Below are positions 54,935 to 63,618 of a stretch of DNA of 64,000 nt, in pieces. The stretch is from Nitratireductor aquibiodomus NL21 = JCM 21793 (lineage in GTDB: Bacteria; Pseudomonadota; Alphaproteobacteria; Rhizobiales; Rhizobiaceae). The DNA is taken from NCBI RefSeq assembly GCF_000615975.1, contig NZ_BAMP01000002.1:60946-124945 (forward strand), given 5' to 3'. The notes under the pieces were generated by a model, which was given only the letters and a program-made list of their open reading frames with translations, was not told the DNA's origin and made no database searches. Every line of letters begins with the position of its first letter. The first letter of the stretch is position 1. Made by a program: the position numbers and the translations under genes.

Positions 54935-56560
54935 CTATTCGCTTCTCGCGCGTTCCCGGAATATGCGGCGGATCACCTTGCCGGTCGTCGTTAACGGCAT
55001 GGATTCGACGAAGGCGATCTCACGGGGGTATTCGTGGGCCGAGAGGCGCTCGCGGACCCACAGGCGAATTTCTTCCGCCAGCGCTTCGCTGGGTTCCGTT
55101 CCTTCACGAAGAACAATGTAGGCCTTTACGATCTCCGTGCGCACGGGATCAGGCTTGCCGACGGCTGCAGCGAGAGCGACCTTGGGGTGGCCGGTCAGGC
55201 AGTCCTCGATCTCGGTCGGTCCGATACGGTACCCGGCCGAGGTAATGACATCGTCATCGCGCCCGACGAAGTGGATATAGCCTTCCCCGTCACGGATGCC
55301 TTGGTCGCCCGTGGTCATCCAGTCGCCGATGAATTTATCGCGGGTTGCCGCTTCGTTTTCCCAGTATCCGAGGAACATCACGGGATCGGGCCGCAGGACG
55401 GCAATGTCGCCGGGCTCGCCGTCGCGCACGGGGCTGCCTTCACCATCGATGACCGCAACGCGGTGGCCGGGAACGGGAAGGCCGATGGCGCCGGGCTTGC
55501 CGACTTTCAGTGCATGACAGGAAGAGAGGACCAGATTGCATTCGGTCTGGCCGTAGAACTCGTTGATGTGAAGGCCCAGTTCGCCCCGCGCCCACTCGAA
55601 TGTTTCGCGGCCGAGGGCTTCTCCACCAGAGCCTATGGTGCGTAATGAAAGATCGAACCGCTTCTGGATCCCCGATACCGCCTTCAGCATGCGCAACGCC
55701 GTCGGCGGGATAAATGCGTTGCGCACCTTCATCTTTTCCATGAGGCCGAGCGCCGTTTCGGGGTCGAATTTCTCAAACCGTCCGGCGACGACCGGTGTTC
55801 CTAGATAAAGCCCGGGTAAGAGAACGTTGAGAAGGCCACCCGCCCAGGCCCAGTCGGCGGGTGTCCATAAGAGGTCGCGGTCCTGCGGTAGGAACTCGTG
55901 GTGAAACTGCACGCCAGGCAGGTGTCCGAGCAGAACCCTGTGCCCGTGCAGAGCGCCTTTGGGTGGACCTGTCGTGCCGGACGTGAAGATCATCATAGCC
56001 GGATCGTCGGGGCCGGTGTCGGCCGGCGTGAAAGGGCCGTGATTGTCGGCGACGATCCTGTGAAAATCGAGCGCCCCCGCCCCGGCGCCATCGACGCAGA
56101 CCGCGAGCTTCAGCGCCGGCAGGCGGTCGCGGATATACGCGACCTTTGCAAGGCCGCTTCCCGTGGTGATGACGGCTGCCGCGCCCGCCGTAAAAAGCCT
56201 GTATTCGAGGGCCTCCGCGCCGAAGAGGAGGGCGAGCGGCACGGCCACCGCCCCAAGCTTGTAGATCGCGGCATGGGCGATTGCGGTCTCGAATGACTGC
56301 GGCAACAGCAGCGCCACCCGGTCTCCCCGCCCCAGTCCTGCCCTGGCAAGTCCCGAGGCGAGCGCGTCCGACCGCGCGGCGAAGTCACCATAGGTCAGCG
56401 TTGCGGGGTTGCCGTCGGGGCGGTGTTCAAGGAGGGCAATGCGATCGGGGGCGCGCGCAGCCCATGCGTTTGAGATGGCGGTCCCGATGTTGAAGGTCTT
56501 GGGAATGTTCCAGCGGAACCCGTCGTAAAGCTGCTGATAGCTCTCGCGCCGTTCAAGCAT
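54935..56560 (-). CDS. AMP-binding acyl-CoA synthetase (medium-chain/acetyl-CoA synthetase-like)
   Basis: A 541-residue adenylating enzyme that activates a carboxylic acid as CoA thioester. Core motifs are MIFTSGTTGPPKGALHGH (P-loop), EFYGQTECN, DWMTTGDQG and GRDDDVITSAGYRIGPTEIE, with the catalytic Lys in TGKVIRRIFRERA. ATG 56560 is used. Which acid it activates is not shown. Confidence 0.92.
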   Translation of the reverse strand: MLERRESYQQLYDGFRWNIPKTFNIGTAISNAWAARAPDRIALLEHRPDGNPATLTYGDFAARSDALASGLARAGLGRGDRVALLLPQSFETAIAHAAIYKLGAVAVPLALLFGAEALEYRLFTAGAAAVITTGSGLAKVAYIRDRLPALKLAVCVDGAGAGALDFHRIVADNHGPFTPADTGPDDPAMMIFTSGTTGPPKGALHGHRVLLGHLPGVQFHHEFLPQDRDLLWTPADWAWAGGLLNVLLPGLYLGTPVVAGRFEKFDPETALGLMEKMKVRNAFIPPTALRMLKAVSGIQKRFDLSLRTIGSGGEALGRETFEWARGELGLHINEFYGQTECNLVLSSCHALKVGKPGAIGLPVPGHRVAVIDGEGSPVRDGEPGDIAVLRPDPVMFLGYWENEAATRDKFIGDWMTTGDQGIRDGEGYIHFVGRDDDVITSAGYRIGPTEIEDCLTGHPKVALAAAVGKPDPVRTEIVKAYIVLREGTEPSEALAEEIRLWVRERLSAHEYPREIAFVESMPLTTTGKVIRRIFRERARSE

Positions 56561-56609
56561 TGCCGTGCCAACCCTCCCCCTGTCCCGCACCACGATGCTC
56601 CGGGGAAAG

Positions 56610-56694
56610 TGGTGCCCCTGGCCGGGATCGAACCAGCACTCCTTGCGGAACTCGATTTTGAGTCGAGCGCGTCTACCAATTCCGCCACAGGGGC
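56610..56694 (-). tRNA. tRNA-Leu (anticodon CAA)
   Basis: The minus strand folds as a class II tRNA of 85 bases. The acceptor pair is GCCCCTG with CAGGGGC, the D-arm holds TGGTAGACGC, the anticodon loop CTCAAAA gives CAA, there is a long variable arm, and the T-arm is GTTCGATCC. CCA is encoded at the 3' end (56610-56612). It reads UUG. Confidence 0.96.
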
Positions 56695-56851
56695 CCGCCG
56701 CGAACGGCCGGACAGGTTGCGGACTATACGGGGAAGCGGGCTTCCGTCAACACTTCGCATGGCAAATCGTCAGACCTGCCACGTCTTTCACCATCGCCGT
56801 TGCGTCGGAGCGCTGCAGCGGCTAGACAAAACCCCTCATCGAGGACCCTCC

Positions 56852-57433
56852 ATGCTTCGCAAACTTTATGACTGGACCATGTCGCTCGCTGCCACACGGC
56901 ATGCGGAAAAGGCCCTGGGTTCCGTGTCTTTCATCGAGAGTTCGGTGTTTCCCATTCCGCCGGACGTTCTCTTGATCCCCATGGTCCTGTCCGAGCGTGC
57001 TAGATGGCTGCGCTATGCATTCATCTGCACCATAAGCTCCGTTCTTGGCGCGCTTCTCGGCTACGCGATCGGGGCTTTTCTTTACGAGACCGTCGGGCAA
57101 CCGATCCTGGCCTTCTATGGCAAGGAGAATGCATTTGAGCAGGTGGCCGGCTGGTATAATGAATGGGGTGGCTGGGGTGTGCTTTTCGCTGCGGTCACAC
57201 CGTTTCCCTACAAGGTGCTGACGATCTTTTCGGGCGCCACCGGGCTCAATCTCCTGGTCTTCGTCGTCGTCTCGGTGATCGGGCGGGGCTTGCGCTTCTT
57301 CCTCGTTTCCTGGCTGCTCTATAGGTTCGGCGCCCCGATCCGGGTGTTCATTGAGAAGAACCTTGGCCTTCTTTTCACCCTTTTCATGGTTTTGCTGATC
57401 GGCGGCTTCGTTGCCATCCGATACGTTTTCTAG
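56852..57433 (+). CDS. YqaA/DedA family membrane protein
   Basis: A 193-residue inner-membrane protein with about five hydrophobic segments. It has the DedA/VTT features SFIESSVFPIPPDVLLIPM and GVLFAAVTPFPYKVLTIFSGATGLN. Related proteins flip or recycle undecaprenyl phosphate or maintain membrane potential; the YqaA subgroup is less well known. ATG 56852 is used. The dsbB gene starts 10 bases later. Confidence 0.9.
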   Translation: MLRKLYDWTMSLAATRHAEKALGSVSFIESSVFPIPPDVLLIPMVLSERARWLRYAFICTISSVLGALLGYAIGAFLYETVGQPILAFYGKENAFEQVAGWYNEWGGWGVLFAAVTPFPYKVLTIFSGATGLNLLVFVVVSVIGRGLRFFLVSWLLYRFGAPIRVFIEKNLGLLFTLFMVLLIGGFVAIRYVF

Positions 57434-57442
57434 AGGCCCTTC

Positions 57443-57949
57443 ATGTCCCTTACCGCCCCCACCGGTGCTACTCAGACCCTGAGCGCCGGACTGCTTGCCG
57501 TTGGCCTGGCTGTAACCGTGGGCATAGCGCTCGGTTTCGAGCATATCGGAGGGTACATTCCGTGCATGCTGTGTCTTGAGCAGCGCACGCCCTATTATAT
57601 CGGTGTGCCGCTGATGCTGCTTGCACTCCTGGCTTCATGGCTGAAAGCGCCGCCGCCTGTCACCCGGGGACTGCTGCTCGTCGGCGCCGCGCTGATGCTC
57701 TATGGCATGGCCCTTGGCATTTATCATTCGGGCGTCGAATGGAAATGGTGGGAAGGTCCGGCCGACTGCGGCGCCGGTGCGGCCGGCCAGAACCTGGGCG
57801 GCAATCTGCTCGACCAGCTTAACGCGGTGATCCCGCCATCATGCAGTGAGGCCGCGGGGCGTTTCCTGGGGCTTTCATTTGCCGGCTGGAACGTTCTCGC
57901 GAGCGCCCTGTGGGCGTTCATCGCCCTGCGGGCGGCCTTCAAACGCTAG
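57443..57949 (+). CDS. Disulfide bond formation protein B
   Basis: A 168-residue protein with four hydrophobic helices. The first Cys pair is C41-x2-C44 (CMLCLEQR) and the second pair is in the second periplasmic loop (ADCGAG and PPSCSEA). DsbB passes electrons from DsbA to quinone. Confidence 0.92.
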   Translation: MSLTAPTGATQTLSAGLLAVGLAVTVGIALGFEHIGGYIPCMLCLEQRTPYYIGVPLMLLALLASWLKAPPPVTRGLLLVGAALMLYGMALGIYHSGVEWKWWEGPADCGAGAAGQNLGGNLLDQLNAVIPPSCSEAAGRFLGLSFAGWNVLASALWAFIALRAAFKR

Positions 57950-58002
57950 AGCATCGGACCGAATATCGCTCCGTTCATCCGCTTGAAGCAGCGACCGGCG
58001 CG

Positions 58003-58638
58003 TTACGGCTCCAGCTCGACATCCCAGTAGAGGTAATCCATCCAGCTTTCATGCAGATAGTTGGGTGGAAAAAGGCGCCCATTGTTGTGCAGGTCGTGCA
58101 CGGTGGGGCGATAGGGTTTTTGCTGCGGCCACATCTTTGCGCGGGCGGGCATGACACCGCCCTTTTTCAAATTGCAGGGCGAGCAGGCCGCGACCACATT
58201 TTCCCAGGAGGTAACGCCGCCAAGACGGCGGGGAATGACATGGTCGAAGGTCAGGTCTTCGCGAGTGCCGCAATACTGGCACTGGAAACGGTCGCGCAGG
58301 AACACGTTGAAACGTGTAAAGGCGGGGTAGCGCGACGGTTTTACATAGGTTTTCAGGCTGATAACGCTCGGCAGTCTCATCGCAAATGAGGGGGACGAGA
58401 CCTGCTGGTCGTATTCGGCAACAATGTTGACCCGGTCGAGGAAGACTGCCTTGATGGCATCCTGCCACGACCACAGTGACAAGGGATAGTAACTGAGCGG
58501 TCTGTAGTCCGCATTCAGCACCAGAGCAGGCATGCTGTCTGGCGAAGCGCGATCGTCACGTCCTTGAAGCTCCTTCAACTGGCCAAGTCGATCGATGCGG
58601 ATACTGTAAGCCTGCCGTGACAGGAATGTGAAGCGCAT
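58003..58638 (-). CDS. HNH endonuclease family protein
   Basis: A 211-residue protein with ALVLNADYRPLSYYPLSLWSWQDAIKAVFLDRV at its core and a zinc-containing HNH motif, CQYCGTREDLTFDHVIPRRLGGVTSWENVVAACSPCNLKKG. The His in DHVIPR is the general base and the second CxxC pair closes the site. This conserved alphaproteobacterial family has no settled role. The upstream start at 58638 lacks a clear ribosome site; the ATG at 58533 is an alternative. Confidence 0.88.
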   Translation of the reverse strand: MRFTFLSRQAYSIRIDRLGQLKELQGRDDRASPDSMPALVLNADYRPLSYYPLSLWSWQDAIKAVFLDRVNIVAEYDQQVSSPSFAMRLPSVISLKTYVKPSRYPAFTRFNVFLRDRFQCQYCGTREDLTFDHVIPRRLGGVTSWENVVAACSPCNLKKGGVMPARAKMWPQQKPYRPTVHDLHNNGRLFPPNYLHESWMDYLYWDVELEP

Positions 58639-58656
58639 ATTTTGCTTTATGACACG

Positions 58657-59334
58657 TCAAACATCTGGATTTTCGCAGTTTTTTACTCCCGTCAGCAACG
58701 GAGCCGCTTCTGCGCCCTTCATCTCACGATAATAGGCCCAAAACAGGCGTGCTGCGACGGCCCGAAGCGGCGACCATGATTCGGCCAGACCCGCGAGGCT
58801 CTTTGCATCGGGCCGCTCAGGCAACCCAAGGGCGTCCGCCACGGCCGCCTGCAGGGCCACATCGCCGGATGGAAACACATCGGGATGACCGGCGGAGACA
58901 AGAAGATAGACCTGCGCTGTCCAGGGGCCGATCCCGTGGATCGCCGTCAGGCTGGTGATGGCCTCACCGGCGTCGCGTGCGCACAGGGTCTCAAGGTTGA
59001 AACCATCTTCCACGATCGCCCGAGCGAGTGCCAGGACTGTGCGCTGCTTGGCGCGCGACAGGCCAGCGGCGATCAGCGGTTGCTCGCCCGCAGCAAGAAT
59101 GGCATCGGGCGTGAGCGGATTGATAAGCCCGATCAGCCGGGCTTCGATGGCATTGGCACTGGCACGCGAAACCTGCTGCGACAGGATGATGGAAACAAGG
59201 CTTGCAAAGCCGGGCGCGCTGCGCCTCAGAGGAATGTCGCCGGCGCAGTCGCGCACGGCCTGAAGGCGGGCATCGATTGCAACCAGAGCCTCGAGTGCCT
59301 GCAGGATGTCCGCGTCCGTGTCTATGCGTTTCAT
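58657..59334 (-). CDS. DNA-3-methyladenine glycosylase (AlkA family)
   Basis: A 225-residue HhH-GPD base-excision enzyme that removes alkylated purines. The helix-hairpin-helix LTAIHGIGPWTAQVYLL and the catalytic Asp in FPSGDVALQ are present. ATG 59334 is used; it is divergent from the GluQ-RS gene. It has no N-terminal AlkA extension, so it belongs to the short form. Confidence 0.9.
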   Translation of the reverse strand: MKRIDTDADILQALEALVAIDARLQAVRDCAGDIPLRRSAPGFASLVSIILSQQVSRASANAIEARLIGLINPLTPDAILAAGEQPLIAAGLSRAKQRTVLALARAIVEDGFNLETLCARDAGEAITSLTAIHGIGPWTAQVYLLVSAGHPDVFPSGDVALQAAVADALGLPERPDAKSLAGLAESWSPLRAVAARLFWAYYREMKGAEAAPLLTGVKNCENPDV

Positions 59335-59422
59335 TGGGTTGGTGTGGCCTGTTCTTGCCGAGCGCAGAAGAAAGCCGTAGCAATCGTCACATGCCGACCG
59401 CAACCCGATTCACGCATCACTC

Positions 59423-60325
59423 ATGACACGCCCGGTCTTCCGGTTCGCACCGAGCCCGAATGGCCAGCTTCATCTGGGTCACGCTTATTCGGCGCTTTTG
59501 AACCAGCAAATGGCGCGGGAGACGGGAGGGCGCTTCCTGTTGCGCATGGAAGATATCGACGTGACCCGCTGCACGCCCGAACTGGAGCGTGGCGTGCTGC
59601 GCGACCTCGTGTGGCTTGGCCTTCAATGGGAGCAGCCGGTGCGCCGACAGTCGGATCATTTTGACGATTACCGTGCGGCTCTTGAAAGGCTGATCGACGC
59701 GGACCTTGTCTATCCGGCCTTCATGAGCCGGGGGGAGGTGCGGGCGCGCATCACCGAGTACGAGGCGGGTGGCGAGCGCTGGCCGCGCGACCCGGATGGT
59801 GCGCCGGTCTATCCCGGGAAAGACCGCCTTATGAGTGCACGGGAGCGCCGGGCGCTGATCGATGAGGGCGCGCCCTTTGCATGGCGACTCGACATGGCCT
59901 CGGCCATCGACCATGTCGGGAACACGCTCGACTGGAACGAGGCAGGGCAGGGGCCGGAAGGGGAAACGGGCCGTGTGCGGGCAATGCCGGACAGCTGGGG
60001 TGACGTCGTGATCGCGCGAAAGGAAATCCCGGCAAGCTATCATCTATCGGTGGTGGTCGACGATGCGCTGCAGGGCGTCACGCATGTGGTGCGTGGGCGC
60101 GATCTTTTCCACGCGACTGCCGTGCATCGTGTGCTTCAGGAACTGCTGGGTCTGTCGGTGCCGCAATATCATCATCATGACCTTGTTCTGGACGATGATG
60201 GCCGCAAACTCTCCAAGAGCCGGGGCGATACAAGCCTTGCCGCGTTGCGCGAGAGCGGTGCGACGCCGGGCGACATAGCCCGGATGATTGGCGCTCCTGC
60301 GCCTGACCCTAGCTCAGCCGTCTGA
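59423..60325 (+). CDS. gluQRS: Glutamyl-Q tRNA(Asp) synthetase
   Basis: A 300-residue truncated GluRS-like enzyme that attaches glutamate to queuosine in tRNA-Asp. It has FRFAPSPNGQLHLGHAYSALLN (HIGH block) and KLSKSRGD (KMSKS block), but no anticodon-binding domain. The zinc Cys residues of E. coli GluQ-RS are not conserved (YPAFMSRGEV). It makes sense alongside the queuosine-precursor transporter in this window. Confidence 0.93.
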   Translation: MTRPVFRFAPSPNGQLHLGHAYSALLNQQMARETGGRFLLRMEDIDVTRCTPELERGVLRDLVWLGLQWEQPVRRQSDHFDDYRAALERLIDADLVYPAFMSRGEVRARITEYEAGGERWPRDPDGAPVYPGKDRLMSARERRALIDEGAPFAWRLDMASAIDHVGNTLDWNEAGQGPEGETGRVRAMPDSWGDVVIARKEIPASYHLSVVVDDALQGVTHVVRGRDLFHATAVHRVLQELLGLSVPQYHHHDLVLDDDGRKLSKSRGDTSLAALRESGATPGDIARMIGAPAPDPSSAV

Positions 60326-60599
60326 GAACCGCCTTGACGATGACAAGGACAAGGAGCGCTGCAAAAGCGCCGCCAAGGCCGGCAGTTCCTCCTTCAGTAA
60401 GGCTCGAAAACCGAACTCCCCGCTGGTTCGCCAGATAGATGGTGCCGAAGAATGCGGCGGTGATGATCATGGCATTGCCCATCGCGCCGAACCCGTCGTC
60501 CTTCATGGCGGCGTCGAGACCGAGCGAGAGAATGTAGGCAATCATCGTGACGGCGACGAGCGCGAAAATCAGCCAACTCGTATCCAGTTTCATCAGCAT
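60309..60599 (-). CDS. Small inner-membrane protein of unknown function
   Basis: A 96-residue protein with three hydrophobic segments (LIFALVAVTMIAYILSLGL, AMIITAAFFGTIYLA, GLGGAFAALLVLVIVKAVL). It overlaps the GluQ-RS end by 17 bases on the opposite strand. ATG 60599 follows GGGGGG by 8 bases. Not recognised, but it looks conserved and real by start site and hydrophobicity pattern. Confidence 0.75.
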   Translation of the reverse strand: MLMKLDTSWLIFALVAVTMIAYILSLGLDAAMKDDGFGAMGNAMIITAAFFGTIYLANQRGVRFSSLTEGGTAGLGGAFAALLVLVIVKAVLRRLS

Positions 60600-60733
60600 G
60601 TGCGCATCCCCCCGGCGGCGCCTTGGATCACTTTCATTGATCCTACGATGGAAATGTTTCGCTTTCCTTGCCGGGGGTGAGGCTGATAAAGCCGCGGTTG
60701 ATCACCGCGCCGTCGTATTCAGGGACACATCCG

Positions 60734-61639
60734 ATGAACGATCTCACAAGGGCGATCCCGGCCCTGTTCGTCCTGCTCTGGGCGACCGGTTTCATCGGTG
60801 CGCGCTACGCAATGCCGTGGGCCGAGCCCTTCACCTTTTTGTGGGTGCGTTGCGCCCTGACTTTTGGTGTCCTGCTGCTGATCATTCCGATGGTGAATGC
60901 GAAGGCAATCGGCCCGCGTAACGCGTTTCATGCTGCAATAGCGGGTGTGCTGATGCACGGGGTCTATCTGGGCGGCGTCTTCTGGGCGGTGCGCCATGGG
61001 TTGCCGGCGGGGTTCGTCGGGCTCATCGTGGGACTCCAGCCCATGCTGACCGCGGTGATCGCGGGACTGTTCCTGGGAGAAAAGGTGACCGGAAAGCACT
61101 GGCTTGGTCTCCTCGTCGGACTGGTTGGCGTTGTTACGGTCCTTTCACCGAAATTCGGCTCCATCAGCGGCGGCGTGACAGTGGCGACAATTGGCGCGGC
61201 TGTTGTGGCGGTGATCGCCATGAGCGTCGGTACCGTCTGGCAAAAACGCTTTGTTGCGACCGCCGATCTCGTGACCGTCACGCTCTATCAATATGTCGGT
61301 GGCTGGGCGGTGACGTTCCTCGTTTCGCTGATGATCGAGACACAGGAGTTCGTGCTCAACGGTGAACTGGTCTTCGCCATGACGTGGCTGGTGTTCGTGC
61401 TTTCGCTGGGCGCGATCTTCCTGTTGATGATCCTCATTCGAGAAGGCGAGGTGGCACGGGTCGCCTCGCTCTTCTATCTCGTGCCGGCGGTGACGGCGCT
61501 TATGGCATGGTTCCTCTTTAATGAGACCCTGACGCCGGTGCAGCTTGTTGGCATGGCCATCACGACGTTCGGCGTGGCCCTTGCCACCCGCCGTACGCCG
61601 CGTCAGCCGGCTCCGGCCACGGCGCGCGCTTCCCGGTAG
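60734..61639 (+). CDS. DMT superfamily transporter, EamA type
   Basis: A 301-residue protein with ten hydrophobic segments in two EamA repeats, for example FVLLWATGFIGARYAMPWAEPFTFLWVR and LFYLVPAVTALMAWFLFNETLTPVQLVGMAI. ATG 60734 is preferred, with AGGGAC upstream. Substrate unknown. Its 3' end overlaps the YihY-like gene tail to tail by 37 bases. Confidence 0.88.
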   Translation: MNDLTRAIPALFVLLWATGFIGARYAMPWAEPFTFLWVRCALTFGVLLLIIPMVNAKAIGPRNAFHAAIAGVLMHGVYLGGVFWAVRHGLPAGFVGLIVGLQPMLTAVIAGLFLGEKVTGKHWLGLLVGLVGVVTVLSPKFGSISGGVTVATIGAAVVAVIAMSVGTVWQKRFVATADLVTVTLYQYVGGWAVTFLVSLMIETQEFVLNGELVFAMTWLVFVLSLGAIFLLMILIREGEVARVASLFYLVPAVTALMAWFLFNETLTPVQLVGMAITTFGVALATRRTPRQPAPATARASR

Positions 61640-62529
61640 CGCTTGATTGAGGCATTCAGTTCTCCGCCGAGAATGAACACGGCCGAGATGATGTAGAGAA
61701 ACACCACCGCGATCATGATCGATGCGAGGCCGGCATAGGTGCTTGCGTAGCTGCCGAAGCGCCCGAGATAGGCGGCGAAAAGGCTCGATCCAATGAATGA
61801 TCCGAAAAGCGTGAAGACGACGCCCGGCAGCACATCCCAGAGACTGCGTCGGCCGGCGGGCAGCCAGAGGTGGACCGAGATCAGGGCGAGTATAAGCACG
61901 GTCAGTGCGATGACGTAGCGCCAGAAGGTGATGGTGCCGACATAGGGGGCGATCCATTCGAGATTGCTGGCGGCGATGCGCAGCGCCACCGGTGCGATGA
62001 CAAGCAGAAGGCTGATCGCAAGAAAGCCAAGCGTTGCGACGAGCACGAAAAACAGGCTTTGCGCACGCAGGCGGAAGATCGAGCGCTTCTCACTGACCCG
62101 ATAGGCGCGGTTGAGGGACAGACGCAGCGCCTCCACGCCATTGGAGGCGAACACACCGGCCAGCACGACACCGAAGGTCAAAACATCGCTGCGGCGCACG
62201 CCAAGCACATTGTGGACTTCCCGCGCAATTGGCTCTGCGACCTCTTTCGGCCACGTATCGAATATGAGGTCGACGGCCTGCTGTGAAAATGCGTCTGCGC
62301 CAAGAAAGCTTGCCAGCGCGGTGGCGAATATGAGGAATGGAAACAGGGCCATCAGCGCCGAAATGGCAACGTGACTGGCCATGGCCCAGCCGTCATCGGT
62401 GTTGAAGTGCCCGAGCGCATCGCCGATGATGCGTCTGGTGGCTTTCAGTCCGCGCACGGTTCTTCCCTTCGCTGTTCTCGATGCTTCTTCTTGTTGTTTC
62501 ACATCGGCCAATATGTGAAACCGTGACAC
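61603..62529 (-). CDS. YihY/virulence factor BrkB family protein
   Basis: A 308-residue inner-membrane protein with about six helices and the family sequence DGWAMASHVAISALMALFPFLIF, FGVVLAGVFASNGVEALRLSLNRAYRV and YASTYAGLASIMIAVVFLYIISAVFILGGELNASI. Start uncertain: GTG 62529 has no clear ribosome site; an in-frame GTG about ten codons later is an alternative. Function unknown despite its old RNase BN name. Confidence 0.87.
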   Translation of the reverse strand: MSRFHILADVKQQEEASRTAKGRTVRGLKATRRIIGDALGHFNTDDGWAMASHVAISALMALFPFLIFATALASFLGADAFSQQAVDLIFDTWPKEVAEPIAREVHNVLGVRRSDVLTFGVVLAGVFASNGVEALRLSLNRAYRVSEKRSIFRLRAQSLFFVLVATLGFLAISLLLVIAPVALRIAASNLEWIAPYVGTITFWRYVIALTVLILALISVHLWLPAGRRSLWDVLPGVVFTLFGSFIGSSLFAAYLGRFGSYASTYAGLASIMIAVVFLYIISAVFILGGELNASIKRYREARAVAGAG

Positions 62530-62556
62530 TTATAGACAAGTGCTGACAGGAAATTC

Positions 62557-63390
62557 ATGGGCACGGATCGCACGATTCTGATCACCGGCGCTTCCTCCGG
62601 TATAGGTGCATGGTGTGCTGGCGCGCTACGCAGGGACGGCTGGCGTGTGTTCGCAACGGTGCGGCGGACGGAGGACCGGGCGCTCCTTGAACAGGAAGGT
62701 ATCGAGCCGTTCTATCTCGATTATGCGGAGCCCGAATCAATCGCCGCGCTTGTGGAGAACGTGCTGGAGCGCACTGGCGGCTCACTCGATGCACTTTTCA
62801 ACAATGGCGCCTACGCTCAGGCCGGCGCCGTCGAGGATCTTCCGGTGGAAGCGCTTCGCCACCAGTTCGAGGTCAATGTTTTCGGCTGGCACGATCTCAC
62901 ACAGCGCCTGGTTCCGGTGATGCGGCGGCAGGGGCATGGACGCATGGTTCATTGCTCCTCGATCCTGGGCCTCATCCCCATCAAATACCGCGGTGCCTAC
63001 GCGGCCTCGAAACATGCGCTCGAAGGCCTGATGCTGTGCCAGCGTGCCGAGCTTGAGGGCTCGGGCATCCACGTTTCCCTGATTGAACCGGGGCCTGTCG
63101 AATCCAAAATCGCAACCAATGGGCTCCCATGGTTTGAGCGCTACATCGACCATGAAAACTCCGTACATCGGGAGGCCTACAAGGCGCAGCTCGCCCGTCT
63201 GCGGCAGGGTGGCGTGAAATCACGATTCAAGCTCGGGCCGGAGGCGGTTTATGCGCGGCTTTCTCATGCGCTCCTTTCCCCGCGCCCAAGGCCGCACTAT
63301 GTGGTAACCACACCGGCGCGTATCGGTGTCGCATTGAAACGGCTCCTTCCGGCGCGCATGTTGTACCGCTTCCTGTCGAACCAGGGCTGA
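62557..63390 (+). CDS. Short-chain dehydrogenase/reductase family protein
   Basis: A 277-residue NAD(P)-dependent oxidoreductase. It has the cofactor motif TGASSGIG, DALFNNGAYAQAG, the catalytic Ser in HCSSILGL, and YAASK. It resembles the classical SDR group with a long C-terminal tail. Substrate unknown. Divergent from the YihY-like gene. Confidence 0.9.
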   Translation: MGTDRTILITGASSGIGAWCAGALRRDGWRVFATVRRTEDRALLEQEGIEPFYLDYAEPESIAALVENVLERTGGSLDALFNNGAYAQAGAVEDLPVEALRHQFEVNVFGWHDLTQRLVPVMRRQGHGRMVHCSSILGLIPIKYRGAYAASKHALEGLMLCQRAELEGSGIHVSLIEPGPVESKIATNGLPWFERYIDHENSVHREAYKAQLARLRQGGVKSRFKLGPEAVYARLSHALLSPRPRPHYVVTTPARIGVALKRLLPARMLYRFLSNQG

Positions 63391-63409
63391 AACCGAGAAG
63401 AAAGCCGCC

Positions 63410-63610
63410 ATGTCCACAGTCTTCAACATTCTCTCCATCCTTGTGATGATGGCGGTCGTGATCGTCCTCATCCGCGGTCTCATGAACATGATGCGCGGAG
63501 GGTCGGCGAACACGTCGAACAAGCTCATGCAGGCCCGGGTCATTCTGCAGGCGGTCGCCATCGTCTTCGTCGTGCTTGCGCTCTACTATGCGCGTTCAAA
63601 GGGTGGCTGA
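63410..63610 (+). CDS. Twin transmembrane protein (HIG1-like)
   Basis: A 66-residue protein with two hydrophobic helices (FNILSILVMMAVVIVLIRGLM and ARVILQAVAIVFVVLALYY) around a short basic loop (SNKLMQARV), the layout of small HIG1-type proteins. It starts about 20 bases after the SDR stop and precedes the cobalamin adenosyltransferase. Function unknown. Confidence 0.85.
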   Translation: MSTVFNILSILVMMAVVIVLIRGLMNMMRGGSANTSNKLMQARVILQAVAIVFVVLALYYARSKGG

Positions 63611-63618
63611 GCGATCTC